A stretch of DNA of 64,000 bases from Pedococcus sp031456495 (GTDB lineage: Bacteria > Actinomycetota > Actinomycetes > Actinomycetales > Dermatophilaceae), in assembly GCF_031456495.1 (NCBI RefSeq), contig NZ_JAVDUW010000003.1, forward strand, positions 1 to 64,000, written 5' to 3'. This document shows positions 55,426 to 62,947 of the stretch, piece by piece. Positions within the stretch are counted from its first letter, which is position 1. Every line of letters begins with the position of its first letter. A program made the position numbers and the translations under genes. Under the pieces are notes generated by a model. It had not been told where the DNA came from. It saw only the letters and a program-made list of their open reading frames with translations, and ran no database searches.

Positions 55426-56603
55426 AGCCGCCGGGCCCCCAGCTCCTCGCGCACCCGCTCGACGGCGCCGGGGAGCGCGCGCACGAACCCGGCCACGCCG
55501 GCGGCCCGGTCGGGTGCGACGGCGGCGAGGGGGAGGGTCACGCGCACGTTGCCGTGGGTGAGCGCACCCATGGCAGCCAGGACGTGGCTCGGCTCCAGCG
55601 TGCTCGCAGTGCAGGCCGAGCCCGACGCCACGGCGAAGCCCGCCCGGTCGAGCTCGCGCACGAGCGCCTCGCCGTCGGCATACAGCGCGGAGAAGGTGAG
55701 GACGTGCGGAAGCCGGCCCTGCGGGTCACCGACCACGTCGACGTCGGGCAGCCGGGCCGCCGCCTCGCGCAGGTGCCCGACGAGGGCGAAAGCCTCGGCC
55801 GCGTCCTCCTCGCGCACCGCCTCCGTCTGCCGCCACGCCTCGGCCGCCGCGAGGGCCAGCGGCACCCACGGCGTGTGGCGCGACGCGCCGTGCAGCGCCG
55901 CGTCCGGGTCGGTGGCCCCGGGCAGCAGCCACCGCGTGCGCTCGGGCGCGACGAGGACCCCGAGGCCGCCGGGACCGCCCCAGGACTGGGCGTCGCCCGC
56001 GAGCACGTCGTATGCCGTGGGGGCGGGTACCCGACCGAGCGACGCCTGGGCGTCGACCGCCAGAGGCACGCCCGCCGCGCGGCAGGCCTCGTGGGCCTCC
56101 TCGAGCGGCTGGAGGGTGCCCACCTCGCCGTTGGCATGCTGAAGGGCCGCCGCCACCGTGCCCGGGACGGCCAGGGCCTCCCTCCACGCGTCGAGGTCCA
56201 CACGTCCCAGCTGGTCCACGGGGACCTCCGCGAGCAGGCCGGCGTCGCCCGCGCGGTCGGCCTCGTGCCTCGCCGGGACGAGGACGGCCGAGTGCTCGAC
56301 CGCGGAGGCGACCGTCCGGGCACCCCGGCGGCGCCCGGCGTGGCGCAGGCCGTCCAGCGCCCAGCGGACCGCGGTCGGCCCGTCGGGGGCGAAGGCCACC
56401 TCGGCCGGGCGGACCCCGAGCCCGGCGGCCAGCACCTCCCGCGCCTGGTCGAGCATCCGGCGCGCCGTCCGCGCCTCGGCGTGCAGCCGCCGGGGATCGG
56501 CCCAGCCGGCGTCGACGGCGGCCAACAGCGTCGCCCGGGCGGCGGGGTGCACCGGTCCCGGTGCGGCGTCGAGGAGGACGCGCTCGACAGGGGGATTCGC
56601 CAC
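55422..56603 (-). CDS. class V aminotransferase / cysteine desulfurase-like protein lacking any lysine
   Basis: 393 aa with the NifS/IscS fold-type I sequence: EHSAVLVPA (PLP-stacking His), HANGEVGTLQP, VDAQASLGRVP (Asp and Gln), and the active-site cysteine loop SGSACTAS are kept. Where NifS has SAHKFYGPKG, this protein reads GDAQSWGGPGG, so the Schiff-base lysine is serine and its preceding histidine is glutamine. I find no lysine anywhere in the translation. It either does not use PLP normally or acts as a scaffold for the coupled TusA-like protein. The GTG start at 56603 has a leaderless-type -10. Confidence 0.85.
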   Translation of the reverse strand: MANPPVERVLLDAAPGPVHPAARATLLAAVDAGWADPRRLHAEARTARRMLDQAREVLAAGLGVRPAEVAFAPDGPTAVRWALDGLRHAGRRRGARTVASAVEHSAVLVPARHEADRAGDAGLLAEVPVDQLGRVDLDAWREALAVPGTVAAALQHANGEVGTLQPLEEAHEACRAAGVPLAVDAQASLGRVPAPTAYDVLAGDAQSWGGPGGLGVLVAPERTRWLLPGATDPDAALHGASRHTPWVPLALAAAEAWRQTEAVREEDAAEAFALVGHLREAAARLPDVDVVGDPQGRLPHVLTFSALYADGEALVRELDRAGFAVASGSACTASTLEPSHVLAAMGALTHGNVRVTLPLAAVAPDRAAGVAGFVRALPGAVERVREELGARRL

Positions 56604-56609
56604 ACCCTG

Positions 56610-56615
56610 ACGGTA
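56610..56615 (-). promoter_or_regulatory. -10 element (TACCGT) for leaderless NifS-like gene
   Basis: On the minus strand TACCGT ends 6 nt before the GTG at 56603. It is about 40 bp from the divergent ctaC -10. Confidence 0.55.
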
Positions 56616-56651
56616 GCCGTACCCCGACCCGACACCGCCTCCCGGCTGGAG

Positions 56652-56657
56652 TAGGGT
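56652..56657 (+). promoter_or_regulatory. -10 element (TAGGGT) of the cta operon
   Basis: TAGGGT predicts RNA starting near 56664. That leaves either a nearly leaderless ATG at 56667 or a 36-nt leader with GAAGAAGG before a TTG at 56700. Confidence 0.6.
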
Positions 56658-56666
56658 TTGGCGCGA

Positions 56667-57596
56667 ATGGCCCATCACTGCTTCGAAGAAGGTGCACCGT
56701 TGCGTCAGCACGACGTCCCTGCGCCGCGCCCCCCGCGCCGGCGGACAGTTCTCCGCAGGTCCACCGTGGGTGCCGTGGCCTCCCTGCTGGCGGTCGCCCT
56801 CTCGGGCTGCGCCGGTCGCGTCCAGGACGGCTTCCTCCCGCGCGCCGCCACCCAGGGTGGTGAGCGCGTCACGACCCTCTGGAACGGCGCCTGGATCGCC
56901 GCCCTCGCGGTCGGTGTCCTCGTCTGGGGCCTGATCCTGTGGTGCGTGGTTGCCTACCGCCGCCGCAAGGACGACAACGAGCTCCCGGTGCAGCTGCGCT
57001 ACAACGTGCCGATGGAGATCCTCTACACCGTCGTCCCGGTGTTCATGATCGCCGTGCTCTTCTACTACACGCAGCGTGACGAGTCGGCCCTGCTGGACAC
57101 CAGCAAGAACCCCGACGTCGTCGTCAACGTCATCGGCAAGAAGTGGTCCTGGGACTTCAACTACGTCAACGAGGACACCTACGAGAGCGGCACGCAGGCC
57201 GAGCTCACGGGGAAGGCGGGCGCCGAGGCGTCCCTGCCGACCCTGTACCTCCCGGTCGGCAAGCGCACCGAGTTCGTCCTGACCTCGCGCGACGTCATCC
57301 ACTCGTTCTGGGTGCCGGCCTTCCTGCAGAAGCTCGACATGATCCCGGGCCGGGTCAACAAGTTCCAGGTCGTCCCGACCGAGACCGGTGACTTCAAGGG
57401 CAAGTGCGCCGAGCTCTGCGGCGCCTACCACTCGCAGATGCTGTTCAACGTCAAGGTCGTCGACCAGGCCACCTACGACGCCCACATCGCCGAGCTCAAG
57501 GCCAAGGGCAACACCGGCCAGCTCGACAACAGCCTCAACTCCGAGCGGATCATGAACAACCAGCAGAACCTCGTCCCGAGCACTGGGAGCAAGTGA
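56667..57596 (+). CDS. ctaC: cytochrome c oxidase subunit II
   Basis: 309 aa from ATG 56667, or 298 aa from TTG 56700; the latter gives a more usual signal peptide (Arg-rich, then a hydrophobic core and lipobox LSGC) and has GAAGAAGG upstream. Two transmembrane segments follow the lipidated cysteine region (about residues 75-100 and 115-140). The periplasmic CuA domain carries HSFWVPAFL and CAELCGAYHSQM, the complete CuA ligand set. First gene of ctaC-ctaD-ctaF; the stop overlaps the ctaD ATG by one base. Confidence 0.95.
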   Translation: MAHHCFEEGAPLRQHDVPAPRPPRRRTVLRRSTVGAVASLLAVALSGCAGRVQDGFLPRAATQGGERVTTLWNGAWIAALAVGVLVWGLILWCVVAYRRRKDDNELPVQLRYNVPMEILYTVVPVFMIAVLFYYTQRDESALLDTSKNPDVVVNVIGKKWSWDFNYVNEDTYESGTQAELTGKAGAEASLPTLYLPVGKRTEFVLTSRDVIHSFWVPAFLQKLDMIPGRVNKFQVVPTETGDFKGKCAELCGAYHSQMLFNVKVVDQATYDAHIAELKAKGNTGQLDNSLNSERIMNNQQNLVPSTGSK

Positions 57597-59395
57597 TGGC
57601 AGCGGCGACCGAATCCACCGCGGGCACCTACCTGCGCTCGACGCAGGGCACCTCGACCCGTCGGCTCACCAAGGGCCAGACCGTCGTGAAGTGGATGACG
57701 ACGACCGACCACAAGGTCATCGGCAACCTGTACTTCATCACCTCGTTCATCTTCTTCATGTTCGGTGGGGTGCTCGCGCTGCTCATCCGCGCCGAGCTCT
57801 TCGAGCCGGGACTGCAGGTGGTGGACAACCCCGAGCAGTACAACCAGCTCTTCACCATGCACGGCACGATCATGCTGCTGCTGTTCGCGACGCCGCTGTT
57901 CGCCGGATTCGCCAACGCGCTGATGCCGCTGCAGATCGGTGCGCCCGACGTGGCGTTCCCGCGCCTGAACATGTTCGCCTACTGGCTGTACCTGTTCGGT
58001 GGCCTCATCGCCTCGGCGGGCTTCCTGACGCCCCAGGGTGCGGCGTCGTTCGGCTGGTTCGCGTACGCCCCGCTCTCGGACGCCTCGAACAGCCCGGGCC
58101 TCGGCGGTGACCTCTGGGTCTTCGGCCTCGCCCTCGGTGGCTTCGGCACCATCCTCGGTGCGGTCAACTTCATCACCACGATCATCTGCATGCGCGCACC
58201 GGGCATGACCATGTTCCGGATGCCGATCTTCACCTGGACGGTGCTGATCACCTCGCTGCTCGTGCTGATGGCCTTCCCGGTCCTGGCCTCCGCGCTGCTG
58301 GCCCTGGGTGCCGACCGCAAGTTCGGGGCACAGGTGTTCCAGCCCGAGAACGGTGGGCCCATGCTGTGGCAGCACCTGTTCTGGTTCTTCGGGCACCCAG
58401 AGGTCTACATCATCGCCCTGCCGTTCTTCGGCATCATCAGCGAGATCCTGCCGGTCTTCTCCCGCAAGCCGATCTTCGGCTACAAGACCCTGGTCTTCGC
58501 CACGATCGGTATCGCCGCGCTGTCCGTGACCGTGTGGGCGCACCACATGTACGCGACCGGCCAGGTGCTGCTGCCGTTCTTCGCGGTGATGACGATGCTC
58601 ATCGCCGTGCCGACGGGCGTGAAGTTCTTCAACTGGATCGGCACGATGTGGGGCGGGAAGCTCTCCTTCGAGACGCCGATGCTGTGGGCGATCGGCTTCC
58701 TCGTGACGTTCCTCTTCGGCGGCCTGACCGGCATCATCCTGTCCAGCCCGGCGCTCGACTTCCACCTCTCCGACAGCTACTTCGTGGTGGCCCACTTCCA
58801 CTACGTCGTGTTCGGCACGGTCGTGTTCGCGATGTTCGCGGGCTTCTACTTCTGGTGGCCCAAGCTCACCGGCCGGATGCTCGACGAGACGCTGGGCAAG
58901 ATCCACTTCTGGATGCTGTTCGTCGGGTTCCACACGACCTTCCTCATCCAGCACGTGCTCGGTGTCGACGGCATGCCCCGTCGCTACGCCGACTACCTGC
59001 CCGAGGACGGCTTCACCTGGATGAACCAGGTCTCGACCTATGGCTCGTTCCTGCTCGGTGCGTCGACCCTGCCGTTCCTCTACAACGTGTGGAAGACCTG
59101 GCGGACCGCTCCGCTGGTCGAGACCGACGACCCGTGGGGCTACGGCGCCTCGCTGGAGTGGGCGACCTCCTGCCCGCCGCCGCGGCACAACTTCGACGTG
59201 ATCCCGCGGATCCGCTCCGAGCGCCCGGCGTTCGACCTGCACCACCCGGAGGCGGCACCGTTCGCCACCCTGCCGGCCGACCCCGACACCCTGACGCGGA
59301 TCATCGGCGGCCCGGACGGCAACGGCCCGGACGCGCACCACACTGGTGAGCTGGACCACGACCTCAACCCCCGATTCCACGAGGAGCGCGACTGA
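57596..59395 (+). CDS. ctaD: cytochrome c oxidase subunit I (aa3)
   Basis: 599-aa integral membrane subunit with about 12 transmembrane helices. Heme and CuB ligands are visible: MHGTIMLLLF (heme a His), WFFGHPEVY (CuB His and cross-linked Tyr), WAHHMYATG (CuB His pair), and HFHYVVFGT (heme a3 and a His). It begins with TDHKVIGNLYF after a cytoplasmic tail. It receives electrons from CuA of CtaC and ultimately from the bc1 complex whose QcrB is encoded at the right edge. Confidence 0.97.
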   Translation: MAAATESTAGTYLRSTQGTSTRRLTKGQTVVKWMTTTDHKVIGNLYFITSFIFFMFGGVLALLIRAELFEPGLQVVDNPEQYNQLFTMHGTIMLLLFATPLFAGFANALMPLQIGAPDVAFPRLNMFAYWLYLFGGLIASAGFLTPQGAASFGWFAYAPLSDASNSPGLGGDLWVFGLALGGFGTILGAVNFITTIICMRAPGMTMFRMPIFTWTVLITSLLVLMAFPVLASALLALGADRKFGAQVFQPENGGPMLWQHLFWFFGHPEVYIIALPFFGIISEILPVFSRKPIFGYKTLVFATIGIAALSVTVWAHHMYATGQVLLPFFAVMTMLIAVPTGVKFFNWIGTMWGGKLSFETPMLWAIGFLVTFLFGGLTGIILSSPALDFHLSDSYFVVAHFHYVVFGTVVFAMFAGFYFWWPKLTGRMLDETLGKIHFWMLFVGFHTTFLIQHVLGVDGMPRRYADYLPEDGFTWMNQVSTYGSFLLGASTLPFLYNVWKTWRTAPLVETDDPWGYGASLEWATSCPPPRHNFDVIPRIRSERPAFDLHHPEAAPFATLPADPDTLTRIIGGPDGNGPDAHHTGELDHDLNPRFHEERD

Positions 59396-59397
59396 GC

Positions 59398-59799
59398 ATG
59401 AAGATCGAGTTCAAGCTCTTCGTCATCCTGGCGATCTTCTTCGCCCCCGTCGGTCTCCTCTACGGCATCTTCACCCACTGGCGCGAGCCGGTCGGTCCGG
59501 CTGGCCTGTTCCTGTCGGCCGGCCTCGGTGCGATGATCGCGTTCTACCTCTGGGCCACCGGGCGACGCCTGCCCGAGCGCCCGGAGGACAACCCCGCCGG
59601 CGAGATCGACGAGCAGGAGGGCGAGTACGGCTTCTTCAGCCCGCACTCCTGGTGGCCGCTCCCGCTGGCCGGTGCCGCCGCGGTCTGCTTCCTCGGCCTC
59701 GCGGTCGGGTGGTGGCTGTTCATCATCGGCGCGGCCTTCGGCGTCGTGGCCCTCGTCGGCTGGACGTTCGAGTACTTCAAGGGTCCGCACGCGGTCTGA
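59398..59799 (+). CDS. ctaF: actinobacterial cytochrome c oxidase subunit IV
   Basis: 133-aa membrane protein with about four hydrophobic segments and the family-typical C-terminus FEYFKGPHAV; motifs IFTHWREPVGPAGLFLSAGLG and SPHSWWPLPLAG. This small subunit is specific to actinobacterial aa3 oxidases in the bc1-aa3 supercomplex. It starts 2 nt after ctaD and ends the operon before a strong hairpin. Confidence 0.95.
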   Translation: MKIEFKLFVILAIFFAPVGLLYGIFTHWREPVGPAGLFLSAGLGAMIAFYLWATGRRLPERPEDNPAGEIDEQEGEYGFFSPHSWWPLPLAGAAAVCFLGLAVGWWLFIIGAAFGVVALVGWTFEYFKGPHAV

Positions 59800-59816
59800 C
59801 CTGCGCGGACACCAGC

Positions 59817-59857
59817 CGAGGCGGTGCAGCACCCGGACCGGGTGCCGCACCGCCTCG
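59817..59857 (+). terminator. terminator of the cta operon
   Basis: Long hairpin: outer stem CGAGGCGGTGC with GCACCGCCTCG, inner stem GCACCC with GGGTGC, separated by one mismatch, 5-nt loop. Confidence 0.85.
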
Positions 59858-59911
59858 TCGCTGTCGAGCGGGGCCTTCGCGCGCGTGGCGGGGCTGTCAG
59901 GGTCCCCGGGG

Positions 59912-59917
59912 TACCAT
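59912..59917 (+). promoter_or_regulatory. -10 element (TACCAT) upstream of the riboswitch leader
   Basis: TACCAT predicts RNA starting near 59924, giving a leader of about 195 nt before the L,D-transpeptidase start. Confidence 0.5.
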
Positions 59918-59922
59918 GGAGC

Positions 59923-60030
59923 GACGGTCCGCGCCAGCGGGCCGTCCCCATGGGGGCCTGACGCGGTCGAACCGCCTGGCCGATCACGGGCGCCGACAGC
60001 CAACCGGACGGGGCCGTACGGCGTCTGACG
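59923..60030 (+). promoter_or_regulatory. probable c-di-AMP (ydaO-type) riboswitch
   Basis: The leader contains CCGACAGCCAACC (59993-60005), almost identical to the ydaO-motif signature CCGACAGCTAACC, preceded by a GTCCGCGCC...CCCCATGGGGG...GACGC region of the right type and size. In actinobacteria this riboswitch typically controls cell-wall enzymes (Rpf, NlpC/P60, transpeptidases), matching the downstream gene. High c-di-AMP normally turns expression off. The boundaries are approximate; I did not compute a covariance-model score. Confidence 0.72.
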
Positions 60031-60117
60031 GGGTGGACCGGCGCCGTGCGCCCGGCCCGGCCGAGACAGGACACGAACGCGAGGAACGCACCTGAGGGTG
60101 CGAGCACAGGAGCAGCA

Positions 60118-61350
60118 GTGGTGGGTAGGACTCTTCGGGCACGCCGACAGCTCGTCGCCGCGGCGACCCTGGTCACGGCAGCCGTGCTCGTCGCCGGGTG
60201 CTCCGGTTCGGCGACCGGTCAGTCGACCGGGAACGTCGCCGGCAGCCCCTCGTCCTCGTCCTCCTCCAGCTCCAGCAGCGCCCCGGTCGTCCCGGCGGAC
60301 CTCTCGGTCACGCCCGCCGACGGTGCGAGCGGTGTCCTTCCGAGCTCGCCGGTCGTGGTCGAGGCCAAGTCCGGGACGCTGAAGTCGGTGACGGTCAAGG
60401 ACGCCACCGGCCGTGAGCTCCAGGGCTCGCTCGAGAACGGCACCTGGACCTCCACGGGCCGCCTCGCTCCCGACAGCACGTACACCGTGTCGATGACCGC
60501 CGCCGGGTCCGACGACACCCCCAGCACCAGCACGTCGACCTTCCGCACGCTCAAGCCCGCCGTCACCGCGACCTACGGCATCCTCTACGCCGGCCAGACG
60601 GTCGGGATCGGCATGCCGGCCTCCATCCAGTTCGACTCACCGGTCGTGACGCCGCAGCAGCGTGCGCAGGTGGAGAAGCTGGTGACCGTGACGACGACCC
60701 CCAAGGTCGAGGGGCACTGGGGCTGGCTCGACAGCCGCCAGCTCATGTGGCGCCCGAAGACCTACTGGAAGCCGGGAACCAAGGTCACTGTCAACGCGCC
60801 CCTCAGCGGGGTGCAGACAGGTCCGGGCAAGTGGATCGCCAACGACGACAGCGCCAGCTTCACGGTGGGCTCCGCCATGGTCTCCACCGTCGACATCAAG
60901 CGCCACGTCATGACCGTCACGCAGGGCGGCACGGTCCTGCGCACCATCCCGATCAGCGCGGGTCGCCCCGGCCCCAAGACCGAGACCCGCTCGGGCATCA
61001 AGGTCATCATCCGCAAGGAGGGGACCGTGGTGATGGACTCGACCACGATCGGGATCAAGAAGGGCCAGCCCGGCTACTACAAGATCAAGACCGAGTCGGC
61101 CATGCGCGTGACCTGGACGGGGGAGTACCTCCACTCGGCCCCGTGGTCGGTCGGCTCGCAGGGCAGCTCCAACGTGAGCCACGGCTGCGTCAACATGTCC
61201 CCGAGCGAGGCCGCGTGGATGTACTCGATCTCCAAGGCGGGCGACGTGGTCGTCTTCACCGGCTCCAGCCGGGTCTTCCAGCCGACCGAGGGCATCGGGG
61301 TCTGGCAGTACTCCTACGCCAACTGGGTCAAGCAGAGCGCCCTCGCCTGA
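60118..61350 (+). CDS. L,D-transpeptidase lipoprotein (LdtMt-like)
   Basis: 410 aa. An Arg-rich N-terminus, hydrophobic core and lipobox LVAGC (about residue 25) mark a lipoprotein. After a Ser-rich linker come one or two Ig-like domains (about residues 55-240) and a YkuD catalytic domain with SHGCVNMS (nucleophile Cys357). Such enzymes form 3-3 cross-links in peptidoglycan. AGGAG lies 5 nt before the GTG at 60118 (GTG 60121 also possible). A c-di-AMP riboswitch upstream ties it to wall and turgor control. Confidence 0.92.
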   Translation: MVGRTLRARRQLVAAATLVTAAVLVAGCSGSATGQSTGNVAGSPSSSSSSSSSSAPVVPADLSVTPADGASGVLPSSPVVVEAKSGTLKSVTVKDATGRELQGSLENGTWTSTGRLAPDSTYTVSMTAAGSDDTPSTSTSTFRTLKPAVTATYGILYAGQTVGIGMPASIQFDSPVVTPQQRAQVEKLVTVTTTPKVEGHWGWLDSRQLMWRPKTYWKPGTKVTVNAPLSGVQTGPGKWIANDDSASFTVGSAMVSTVDIKRHVMTVTQGGTVLRTIPISAGRPGPKTETRSGIKVIIRKEGTVVMDSTTIGIKKGQPGYYKIKTESAMRVTWTGEYLHSAPWSVGSQGSSNVSHGCVNMSPSEAAWMYSISKAGDVVVFTGSSRVFQPTEGIGVWQYSYANWVKQSALA

Positions 61351-61360
61351 GGCGCCTCGC

Positions 61361-62428
61361 GTGAGCCGCCCGGACGGCCGCAGAGCAGCGACCTGCGCCG
61401 CCCGGCCCCGTCCGGTGTCGCGCATCCTCCTCGGGGCGGCGCTGGCCGGTCTGGTGGCCGTCGGGGCGGGCTGCACCGGCGGTGCGCGCGACCGCGCCGA
61501 GCGCCCGGTCACGCCCGCGCCCACGACCGCAGCCTCCGCGACCGCGTCGCCGTCGACGAGCGCCGGCTCGGGTCCGTCGAGCACCACGACCACCACCGCC
61601 GGCGCTCCGCCGAGCAGCACAGCAGGCACCACGGCGGACACCACCTCGGCGGGGCCCAGCAAGCTGCTCGTGGTCGTCATGGAGAACCACTCGCTGGCCC
61701 AGATGCGGGCGCAGATGCCTTACACCGAGGCCCTGGCGCAGCGGTACGGCTACGCCACCGCGTGGTCGGCGGTGCGGCACCCGTCGCTGCCGAACTACCT
61801 GGCGATCGCGTCGGGGAGCACCCACGGGGTCGCCGACGACGCGCCTCCCGCACAGCACGCCCTGACGGGCGCGACCGTGTTCGGTCGGGCGCTGGCGGCG
61901 GGTTCGACCGCCGCCGTCTACGCGGAGGGCATGCGACGCCCCTGCCAGGCCGGGTCGGACGGCCGGTATGCCGTCAAGCACAACCCGTGGGCGTACTTCC
62001 CGGCGGAGCAGGCGGCCTGTGACCAGCACGACCTGCCGCTCGACGCGCTGCCGGCGGCCATCGCCGGTGGGACGCTCCCGGCAGCCGGCATGGTCGTGCC
62101 GGACCTGTGCCACGATGCGCACGACTGTGCCCTCGGCGTCGCCGACGACTGGTTCCGCGCGTGGATGACGCGCATCGAGGCCGGTCCCGACTGGCGCTCC
62201 GGCCGGCTCGTCGTCGTGCTGACCGCCGACGAGGACGACCAGTCCTCCGGCAACCGGGTGCTCACCGTGGTGGCGCACCCGTCCCTGCACCACGTGGTCG
62301 TGACGGCTCCGCTCGACCACTACTCGCTCACCCGGCTCTACGCCGAGGTGACGCGCACGGCCCCGCTGGGCAGTGCTGCAGGGGCCGCCTCGATGGCCAG
62401 GGCGTTCGGGCTGCCGCTGCCACGCTGA
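61361..62428 (+). CDS. secreted phosphoesterase family lipoprotein
   Basis: 355 aa. The N-terminus has Arg residues, a hydrophobic stretch and a lipobox-like GAGC (about residue 38), then a Ser/Thr-rich linker (about 45-100). The catalytic part opens with LLVVVMENHS, the metal-binding motif of the PF04185 phosphoesterase (phospholipase C/acid phosphatase) family, and includes HPSLPNYLAIASG and LTADEDD. It starts 10 nt after the transpeptidase gene and is probably in the same riboswitch-controlled transcript. Substrate unknown. Confidence 0.82.
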   Translation: MSRPDGRRAATCAARPRPVSRILLGAALAGLVAVGAGCTGGARDRAERPVTPAPTTAASATASPSTSAGSGPSSTTTTTAGAPPSSTAGTTADTTSAGPSKLLVVVMENHSLAQMRAQMPYTEALAQRYGYATAWSAVRHPSLPNYLAIASGSTHGVADDAPPAQHALTGATVFGRALAAGSTAAVYAEGMRRPCQAGSDGRYAVKHNPWAYFPAEQAACDQHDLPLDALPAAIAGGTLPAAGMVVPDLCHDAHDCALGVADDWFRAWMTRIEAGPDWRSGRLVVVLTADEDDQSSGNRVLTVVAHPSLHHVVVTAPLDHYSLTRLYAEVTRTAPLGSAAGAASMARAFGLPLPR

Positions 62429-62483
62429 CGCCCGTCTCGGGCCGGACGGCGGCAGGGGAGCGGGGCCCGTCCGGTGGCGGGAG

Positions 62484-62837
62484 TCAGCCCCAGCCGAGCT
62501 CGTGCAGACGGTCGTCGTCGATGCCGAAGTGGTGGGCGATCTCGTGCACGACCGTCACCGCGATCTCCTCGACCAGCTCGTCCCTGGTGTCGCACATCCG
62601 GGTCAGCGGACCTCGGAAGACCGTGATGCGGTCGGGGAGGGCGCCGGCCGCCCACGCCTCACCCCGCTCGGTCAGCGGCACGCCCTCGTAGATCCCGAGC
62701 AGGTCGGGCTCCTGCTCCGGCGGCTCGTCCTGCAGGAAGATGACCACGTTGTCCATGAGGGCGAGCAGCTCGGGCGGCACCCCGTCGAGGGCGGCGTCCA
62801 CCGCCTGCTCGAACTCCGCGCGCCCCATCTCCACCAC
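62484..62837 (-). CDS. small zincin metallopeptidase family protein
   Basis: 117 aa. The zinc-binding motif HEIAHHFG (HExxH) is near residue 97, and DNVVIFLQDEPPEQEPDLLGIYEGVPL is typical of the PF06262 small zincin family. No signal peptide, so cytosolic. GGAGGC about 8 nt before the GTG at 62837 sets this start; ATG 62828 is an alternative. It lacks extra domains and may be a toxin-like or housekeeping protease; function is not established. Confidence 0.85.
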   Translation of the reverse strand: MVEMGRAEFEQAVDAALDGVPPELLALMDNVVIFLQDEPPEQEPDLLGIYEGVPLTERGEAWAAGALPDRITVFRGPLTRMCDTRDELVEEIAVTVVHEIAHHFGIDDDRLHELGWG

Positions 62838-62883
62838 GGGCCCAGCCTCCCACGGCCTCCACGTCCGCGAGACGGCCCCCAGA

Positions 62884-62928
62884 ACGCCGTATGCCGCCCG
62901 CTCGAGGTGAGCGGGCGGCATACGGCGT
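62884..62928 (-). terminator. terminator after qcrB, with CGGCATAC in both arms
   Basis: Perfect 20-bp stem (62884-62903 with 62909-62928), 5-nt loop. Each arm contains the octamer CGGCATAC, once on each strand. Confidence 0.88.
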
Positions 62929-62947
62929 CGGGGAGCCGGTGCGGGCG

